The position numbers and the translations under genes are program-made. The notes under the pieces were generated by a model. The model was given only the letters and a program-made list of their open reading frames with translations, searched no databases and was not told the DNA's origin. A stretch of DNA of 6,313 nt, taken from Bdellovibrionales bacterium. GTDB lineage: Bacteria > Bdellovibrionota > Bdellovibrionia > Bdellovibrionales > UBA1609. The stretch lies in assembly GCA_020435025.1 (NCBI GenBank), contig JAGRAG010000474.1:1-6313 (forward strand). The letters run 5' to 3'. Positions 1 to 3,748 of the stretch are shown in pieces; position 1 is the stretch's first letter, and every line of letters begins with the position of its first letter.

Positions 1-150
1 TGGGAGTTAGCTAGGAAGTATGTTTCTGTTTGCTTGAGTGATTTAGCTACGGTACGACAGTCTCATGAAAATGAGTCCATAGTTTGCGACCAGGTTGCTG
101 AGGTACAAAAAGTCTTAAAAAAAGAAAACGAGGAATCCAATTCACTATGA
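1..150 (+). CDS. C-terminal end of an unidentified protein (partial, runs off left edge)
   Basis: Frame 1 is open from the first base to a TGA at 148-150, giving the last 49 residues of a protein that begins outside the window. The tail is hydrophilic and lysine/glutamate-rich and ends in a probable helix (QVAEVQKVLKK). The stop overlaps the next gene's ATG as ATGA, so the two are almost certainly co-transcribed and translationally coupled. The sequence is too short and too poorly conserved to name. In several proteobacteria argH lies directly before an LptM-type lipoprotein and diaminopimelate genes, so argininosuccinate lyase is a guess from gene order. The tail does not show the clear R-x-S-x-G-G-T pattern usual near the ArgH C-terminus, and it lacks the RRRET-like ending of LysA. 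That it is a coding end is well supported; its identity is open. Confidence 0.7.
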   Translation, partial: WELARKYVSVCLSDLATVRQSHENESIVCDQVAEVQKVLKKENEESNSL

Positions 151-353
151 AAGCCGTTGTAAACTGTGTGAAAATATTTAGCTTGTTATTGGTGGCCGGT
201 TGTGGGGTTAAAGGAGACCCCCTGCCTCCTCTAGAGCCTGTTTCCATTGGGAGAGGCCAACCGTCTTATGGTAAAGTAATGAATGAGGTTCCTTTAGAGG
301 AGCCACCGTCAGAAGAGAGTGATCGCAAAAAGAAGAAAAGGAACGAAAAATGA
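147..353 (+). CDS. Small LptM/YifL-like outer-membrane lipoprotein
   Basis: This is a 68-residue lipoprotein. It has a short basic n-region, a hydrophobic stretch (about residues 10-17) and the lipobox L15-V-A-G-C19. After the lipidated cysteine comes G-V-K-G-D-P-L-P-P, which closely resembles the CG-x-KGPL-x-x-P signature of LptM (YifL) and related attachment-site lipoproteins. In E. coli, LptM binds the LptD-LptE translocon and helps LptD mature. Residue +2 is glycine, not aspartate, so outer-membrane sorting is expected. The ATG overlaps the upstream TGA, with a GAGGA at 130-134 about 12 bases before it. The tail is acidic/proline-rich and then strongly basic (KKKKRNEK); the bases encoding it also supply the dapA ribosome-binding site. 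Lipoprotein status is well supported by sequence. The LptM role is inferred from a short motif and from the location beside diaminopimelate genes, where such lipoproteins often occur. Confidence 0.85.
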   Translation: MKAVVNCVKIFSLLLVAGCGVKGDPLPPLEPVSIGRGQPSYGKVMNEVPLEEPPSEESDRKKKKRNEK

Positions 354-1246
354 GTCAGTTTAACTTTAAAGGTATTATAACGGCCTTAGTGACTCCCTTT
401 AAAAATGGAGATGTGGACGAGGCGTCACTTCACAAATTGTTGGAACAACAGTTAGAAAATGGAATAGAGGGTCTTGTTGTAAATGGGACAACGGGAGAGA
501 GCCCGTCTCTGACTCCACAAGAAGTTAAACGAATCTTTACTATTACGAAGGAAAAGGTCGGCTGTAAAATCCCTGTAATTGTTGGAACCGGTAGCAACAA
601 TACAGCTCACACGTTGGCCTTTACCCAAGAAGTTGAAAAGTGGGGAGCGGATGCTGCCTTGGTCGTCGTTCCTTATTATAACAAACCCCCACAGCGAGGA
701 ATGGTAGAGCACTTTACGAAAATTGCGAAATGTTGTTCAATTCCTCAAATTTTATACAATGTACCTGGTCGAACTGTGGTTTCGTTATCTGATGAAAGCA
801 TTGCGGAACTTAGTAAAATAAATAACATTATAGGAGTTAAAGAAGCTTCGGGTGATCCCAATCGAGCTAATAAATTGAGGTCCATGTGTCGACCGAATTT
901 TGTTCTATTGAGCGGAGATGATTCAAGTTGTGTGGAGTTTATGCTTCAAGGTGGAGATGGTGTTATTTCGGTGATTTCACATGTGATCCCGAAGGACCTT
1001 GTGCAAATTTCTAAAAAGGCACGCAATCATGAATCAGCAGCCTTAGAAGAGTACGTGAAATTTTCCCAACTAAATAGTGATCTCTGTTTAGAAAGCAATC
1101 CTATTCCTGTTAAAGAAGCGCTTCATTTAATGGGCTTGCTACAAACAGACGAATTGCGGTGTCCTTTGGCGCCGATGTTGCCAGAAAATACTGAGAAATT
1201 GCGAAAAACTCTTTTAGAACTTCAATTGTTAAAGGGGGACCTGTGA
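350..1246 (+). CDS. dapA: 4-hydroxy-tetrahydrodipicolinate synthase
   Basis: DapA condenses pyruvate with aspartate-4-semialdehyde in the cytoplasm, the first committed step to diaminopimelate and lysine. The 298-residue product spans the whole TIM-barrel family length. Visible motifs are the N-terminal G-x-x-x-A-L-V-T-P-F at about 8-17, the pyruvate-binding G-T-T-G-E at 46-50 (T47, T48), PYYNKPPQ at 108-115 with Y110, YNVPGRT at 136-142 with proton-relay Y136 and substrate-binding R141, and GVKEASGD at 162-169 with the Schiff-base K164. All match E. coli T44, T45, Y107, Y133, R138 and K161 with a constant offset of three. NPIPVKEAL near residue 250 is also typical. The ATG overlaps the previous stop (ATGA) and is preceded by AAGGA at 338-342 with seven-base spacing. 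The end overlaps dapB by GTGA. No lysine riboswitch could be placed here, because there is no leader. Confidence 0.98.
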   Translation: MSQFNFKGIITALVTPFKNGDVDEASLHKLLEQQLENGIEGLVVNGTTGESPSLTPQEVKRIFTITKEKVGCKIPVIVGTGSNNTAHTLAFTQEVEKWGADAALVVVPYYNKPPQRGMVEHFTKIAKCCSIPQILYNVPGRTVVSLSDESIAELSKINNIIGVKEASGDPNRANKLRSMCRPNFVLLSGDDSSCVEFMLQGGDGVISVISHVIPKDLVQISKKARNHESAALEEYVKFSQLNSDLCLESNPIPVKEALHLMGLLQTDELRCPLAPMLPENTEKLRKTLLELQLLKGDL

Positions 1247-1929
1247 CGGTAAAGGTAGCTCTGATTGGTGCTTCTGGAAGAATGGGGCGAGAGATTGATG
1301 CCCTTATTTCTGAGGAAAAGCAGTGGCGGGTTTCGCAGAAAGTGGGTCATGGAGTGGGTGAAATAGAGTCAGTGGATCAACTGAACCCTAAGGAAGTTGA
1401 TATTGTTATTGATTTTTCAACGGCCTCTTTATTCTCGTCTGTGTTAGCCTGGTGCACGAAGCACAAAAAGCCTCTTGTTTCAGGTACGACGGGTCTTTCA
1501 GAAAAGGATCTAGAGAGTCTAGAGAGTGCTTCTAGTTCTTTGCCAGTTTTATGGTCAGCAAATATGAGCCTGGGAATTGCCTGGCTCAGTGAAATCATAA
1601 AACAGCTGGCTCCCTTGGCAGCGAGTTTTGATTTTCAGATTGAAGAAGTCCATCATAACAAGAAAATTGATAGCCCAAGTGGAACGGCAAAGCATCTGCA
1701 GCAGGTACTTGAAAAATATGTGGATGCTGAAGCTCCTCAGCCTTTAGCCATCCGTGGAGGAGGCGTATTTGGAATTCACAAAGTTTGGGCCATGTCTGAT
1801 GAAGAGGTGATTACTGTGGAGCATCAAGCGCTTAATAGAACAGTTTTTGCGAAAGGTGCGGTGAAGGCCGCAAAGTGGCTATATGGAAAGCCAAATGGGC
1901 GCTATCTAATTTCTTCACTACTAAGCTAA
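1243..1929 (+). CDS. dapB: 4-hydroxy-tetrahydrodipicolinate reductase
   Basis: DapB uses NAD(P)H to reduce the dehydrated DapA product to tetrahydrodipicolinate, the next step of the lysine/diaminopimelate pathway. The N-terminal Rossmann fold shows the nucleotide-binding G-x-S-G-R-M-G at 9-15, IDFS at 56-59 and SGTTGL at 80-85. The substrate domain carries the signature EVHHNKKIDSPSGTA at 135-149, with H137, H138 and K141 matching E. coli H159, H160 and K163, and G147-T148 for carboxylate binding. The C-terminal AKGAVKAAKWLYGK is also family-typical. At 228 residues it is shorter than the 273 of E. coli. The loss lies in loops (after the nucleotide motif, and between SGTA and the RGGGVFGIH strand), not in active-site motifs. 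The usual NFS motif reads N-M-S at 107-109. The start is GTG, preceded by a strong AAAGGGGG at 1231-1238, and overlaps the dapA stop. Confidence 0.97.
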   Translation: MTVKVALIGASGRMGREIDALISEEKQWRVSQKVGHGVGEIESVDQLNPKEVDIVIDFSTASLFSSVLAWCTKHKKPLVSGTTGLSEKDLESLESASSSLPVLWSANMSLGIAWLSEIIKQLAPLAASFDFQIEEVHHNKKIDSPSGTAKHLQQVLEKYVDAEAPQPLAIRGGGVFGIHKVWAMSDEEVITVEHQALNRTVFAKGAVKAAKWLYGKPNGRYLISSLLS

Positions 1930-1941
1930 GGGAGAATCAGA

Positions 1942-2502
1942 TTGACGGCTTCTAATGAGTTTTTGGTTTCAATACATGGCGTATCCGGTGATGGAGTTGT
2001 ACTGTTAGAAAAAATTTATAGTCGTCTTCATGGTTTGACCACTTCTATTAAAAGTTCATCTGTTTATCGAGTTCGTAAAGTCTATAAACATTCTAAGCAT
2101 ATACATGATATTAGAACGTTTGAAAGTTATGATGGTTTGGTGGCTGTCACAAAGGGAAGTACGGATATGGAGCTTCTTCCCTTTTTTGAGGCAGTTAAAA
2201 CCATTGAGAAAGATCTAAAAAGTGAGCTGCTTCACCGCAGTGTGAACCTCTTTCTTTTAATTTTTAGCGATCAAGTTCTCATGACTCCGGAACTTACAAT
2301 TCCCTATCCTGAATTTCATAGAAAACCAGAAGAAATCGTTTTGGGGGCAGAATTGTGGGGCAACTATATGCATCCGATTTTGAAACAAGATTTAAATCAT
2401 CTGGCTAGAAAATTTATCGGATCAGAATGGGGGGAATTTTATCGCCAAGGGCTTCGGCTAGAGGACATTAAAGAACCCAATACGGGCGACTCAACCACCT
2501 AA
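1942..2502 (+). CDS. HPPK (FolK)-like protein with a degenerate active site
   Basis: This 186-residue product resembles 6-hydroxymethyl-7,8-dihydropterin pyrophosphokinase, the folate enzyme that transfers pyrophosphate from ATP. Family landmarks remain: SSVYRV at 39-44 (E. coli SSFYRT), VAVTKGST followed by a leader helix and K-T-I-E at 86-89, R99-S-V-N-L-F-L-L-I-F108 in place of R-T-L-D-L-D-I-M-L-F, and L-T-I-P-Y-P-E-F-H-R at 118-127 in place of the L-x-I-P-H-P-x-x-x-x-R pattern. Both magnesium-binding aspartates (E. coli D95 and D97) are replaced, by N102 and F104. The N-terminal G-S-N motif is not recognisable, the conserved histidine of IPHP is Y122, and the arginine-rich catalytic loop before R99 is shortened. 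A pyrophosphokinase reaction is therefore unlikely; a binding or structural role is possible but unknown. The start is TTG with GGGAG at 1930-1934 and seven-base spacing, 12 bases after dapB. The reading frame is intact, so this is not simple decay. Confidence 0.8.
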   Translation: MTASNEFLVSIHGVSGDGVVLLEKIYSRLHGLTTSIKSSSVYRVRKVYKHSKHIHDIRTFESYDGLVAVTKGSTDMELLPFFEAVKTIEKDLKSELLHRSVNLFLLIFSDQVLMTPELTIPYPEFHRKPEEIVLGAELWGNYMHPILKQDLNHLARKFIGSEWGEFYRQGLRLEDIKEPNTGDSTT

Positions 2503-2535
2503 AATAACTTTGAAAATTTCTATTTGAAACGAGAC

Positions 2536-2564
2536 TTGATTTATTGCTCGATGAGTCGTACACA
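2536..2564 (+). promoter_or_regulatory. Weak candidate sigma70-type promoter for the transaldolase gene
   Basis: TTGATT at 2536-2541 and TACACA at 2559-2564 are separated by 17 bases. The -35 box matches consensus at four of six positions and the -10 box at three of six. It would start transcription roughly 30 bases before the transaldolase start codon. The match is weak and could be chance; the main support is its position in the only sizeable gap in the first half of the window. Confidence 0.3.
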
Positions 2565-2584
2565 TTGGGCAACGCACATTTTTT

Positions 2585-2589
2585 AGGAG
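2585..2589 (+). promoter_or_regulatory. Ribosome-binding site of the transaldolase gene
   Basis: AGGAG lies ten bases before the ATG at 2600 and fixes that start. A closer GGA at 2596-2598 is too near the ATG to serve. Confidence 0.7.
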
Positions 2590-2599
2590 AAATAAGGAT

Positions 2600-3244
2600 A
2601 TGCAGTTTTATATCGATACCGCTGATATTAACGAAATCATTCAAGCCAATTCAAGAGGCTGGGTAGATGGTGTAACCACAAACCCGACTTTGGTTGCCAA
2701 AACAGGAAAGTCCAATAAAGAAGTCATTACTGAGATATGTAAAGAAGTGTCTGGGTTGGTTTCAGCCGAAGTGATAAGTTTAGAAGCAGATAAAATGGTT
2801 CAAGAGGGAATTGAGTTAGCGAAAATTGCCGACAACGTCGTTGTGAAAATTCCCATGTCAGAGGATGGATTAATTGCCGTTAAGCGATTGGCTGCTGATG
2901 GAATTAAAACAAATGTCACTCTGGTCTTTTCGCCTATTCAAGCCCTTATGGTGGCGAAAGCGGGAGCCACGTTGGTCTCTCCATTTGTCGGTCGAATAGA
3001 TGATACGGGTGCTCAAGGCATGGAGTTGATTAGTCAGATTAGGCAAATCTATGACAATTATAATATGGATACTCAAATCTTGGTTGCGAGTATTCGTCAT
3101 AATATGCATGTGTTGGATTCAGCCCTTATTGGGGCGGATATAGTGACTATCCCATTTAAAGTTATGCAAGGGTTGGTAAATCATCCACTTACAGACAAAG
3201 GTATAGCTCAGTTCTTGAAGGATGCTGAAAAGCTGCCACAATAA
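2600..3244 (+). CDS. tal: Transaldolase, small TalC/MipB-type
   Basis: Transaldolase moves a three-carbon dihydroxyacetone unit between sedoheptulose-7-phosphate and glyceraldehyde-3-phosphate in the cytoplasmic non-oxidative pentose phosphate pathway. The 214-residue length is that of the compact TalC/MipB barrel family, which also includes fructose-6-phosphate aldolase. Visible motifs are FYIDTADI at 3-10 (D6), GVTTNPTL at 24-31 (N28), SAEVISLEA at 55-63, VVVKIPMS at 80-87 with Schiff-base K83, TNVTLVFS near 104-111, SPFVGRIDD near 127-135, ASIRHN near 163-168 and HPLTDKGI near the C-terminus. E57 sits where E. coli fructose-6-phosphate aldolase has Q59. This, plus the overall likeness to the Bacillus YwjH type, favours transaldolase over aldolase activity. 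It lies 5 bases before a lipoprotein gene with which it may share a transcript. No defects were seen. Confidence 0.95.
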   Translation: MQFYIDTADINEIIQANSRGWVDGVTTNPTLVAKTGKSNKEVITEICKEVSGLVSAEVISLEADKMVQEGIELAKIADNVVVKIPMSEDGLIAVKRLAADGIKTNVTLVFSPIQALMVAKAGATLVSPFVGRIDDTGAQGMELISQIRQIYDNYNMDTQILVASIRHNMHVLDSALIGADIVTIPFKVMQGLVNHPLTDKGIAQFLKDAEKLPQ

Positions 3245-3267
3245 ACTCTATGAAAAATAGAGTTTTT
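3243..3267 (+). terminator. Hairpin plus T run overlapping the next gene's start codon
   Basis: A perfect 9-bp inverted repeat (AAACTCTAT at 3243-3251, ATAGAGTTT at 3257-3265) encloses the loop GAAAA and ends in a run of five T at 3263-3267. It starts in the stop codon of the transaldolase gene and contains the first two bases of the lipoprotein ATG (3250-3252) in its 5' arm, with the G in the loop. Its shape is that of a rho-independent terminator, but only two of the nine pairs are G-C, so it should be weak. It could act as a partial terminator after the transaldolase gene, or mask the downstream start codon. Confidence 0.5.
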
Positions 3268-3690
3268 GCATTTGTATTCGTCATCTTCTTATCTGGGTGC
3301 TCAACACCGGGCACCTACAGTATGCAGTCTGGTAATCTGGCTCTAGCTTTCATTCAGAAAACTGTCGATAGTTCTATGCCTAGGGGCACTAGGCAAGTAA
3401 GCGCTAATGGTCGGGAGTTTTATTCCAATTACTTTCTTCCAAAGGGCTCTGATTTAATCAATGCCACCTCAAAGTCTAGGCGATTCTATGCGCATGTTCA
3501 GGTTTTTGGGGATCGCAGGCCTTATAAGATTATTGTTGGAGTCGTCCTAGAGGCAAGAACGGAGCCGGGAGTTTATCAATATGTCAAAAACGACCAAAGG
3601 ATAGCCAAAGCACTGTTCAAACGGATTAAGCATCGATTGGCAAAAGGTCGAGAAGATCAAAACGTCATTGACGATTTTCGGGTATTCTAA
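3250..3690 (+). CDS. Lipoprotein of unknown function
   Basis: This 146-residue protein begins with a classic lipoprotein signal: K2 and R4, a phenylalanine/valine-rich core (about 5-14) and the lipobox L14-S-G-C17. Serine at +2 suggests outer-membrane anchoring. The mature part opens with a short polar, glycine/serine-rich segment and continues into a region with alternating hydrophobic residues and aromatics (RRFYAHVQVFGDRRPYKIIV near 77-96), which suggests a small alpha/beta domain. A basic helix follows (about 116-132, rich in K and R), and the protein ends DDFRVF. No family was recognised. The ATG lies 5 bases after the transaldolase stop, with no good Shine-Dalgarno sequence, inside a hairpin arm. 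An alternative later start would lose the signal peptide, so this start is preferred. Translation may depend on ribosomes arriving from the upstream gene. Confidence 0.85.
   Translation: MKNRVFAFVFVIFLSGCSTPGTYSMQSGNLALAFIQKTVDSSMPRGTRQVSANGREFYSNYFLPKGSDLINATSKSRRFYAHVQVFGDRRPYKIIVGVVLEARTEPGVYQYVKNDQRIAKALFKRIKHRLAKGREDQNVIDDFRVF
3377..3395. repeat. Perfect 7-bp inverted repeat inside the lipoprotein gene
   Basis: TGCCTAG at 3377-3383 and CTAGGCA at 3389-3395 are exact reverse complements around a five-base loop, GGGCA. It lies in codons 43-49, near the middle of the mature protein's N-terminal third. There is no T run, so it is not a terminator. It may be chance or an RNA hairpin in the message. 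Confidence 0.45.
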
Positions 3691-3697
3691 CTAGACT
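3668..3697 (+). promoter_or_regulatory. Candidate sigma70-type promoter for the large exported protein
   Basis: TTGACG at 3668-3673 (five of six consensus bases) and TAGACT at 3692-3697 (four of six) are separated by 18 bases. The -35 box lies inside the last codons of the lipoprotein gene and the -10 box just after its stop. Transcription would start near 3704, about 45 bases before the GTG of the next gene. This is the best promoter-like match I found in the window, judged by eye only. Confidence 0.4.
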
Positions 3698-3748
3698 AGT
3701 CATAAGAATGTTCTCAATCGAGTATTCATTTTAAATGTTGGAATTGGT

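Larger units (their letters stand above)
2503..2599. other. 97-base gap between the dap operon and the transaldolase gene
   Basis: This AT-rich non-coding stretch has no convincing rho-independent terminator: no strong stem followed by a T run is visible after the HPPK-like gene. The T6 at 2579-2584 directly precedes the ribosome-binding site of the next gene and has no stem in front of it. The gap probably separates two transcription units, or provides an internal promoter. Confidence 0.5.

Noticed and set aside
1..150. Reading the left-edge fragment as the C-terminus of LysA (diaminopimelate decarboxylase)
   Set aside because: LysA often neighbours LptM-like genes, but the fragment lacks the R-R-R-E-T-like ending and the preceding conserved glycine/tyrosine motifs. 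ArgH is only marginally better, so the gene is left unnamed.
47..247. A 66-codon minus-strand open frame across the start of the lipoprotein gene
   Set aside because: It overlaps two convincing plus-strand coding segments joined by ATGA and shows no protein feature of its own.
350..1246. A lysine riboswitch controlling dapA
   Set aside because: dapA overlaps the preceding gene by ATGA and has no leader sequence. Any such element would be upstream of the operon, outside the window.
1942..2502. Naming this gene folK outright
   Set aside because: The overall pattern is HPPK-like, but the metal-binding aspartates and the conserved histidine are missing, so the enzymatic name would mislead.
2503..2599. 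A rho-independent terminator after the HPPK-like gene
   Set aside because: The only T run (2579-2584) is not preceded by a stable stem and lies directly before the next ribosome-binding site.
2600..3244. Annotation as fructose-6-phosphate aldolase
   Set aside because: E57 and the surrounding motifs follow the transaldolase branch of the family, not the Q59-containing aldolase.
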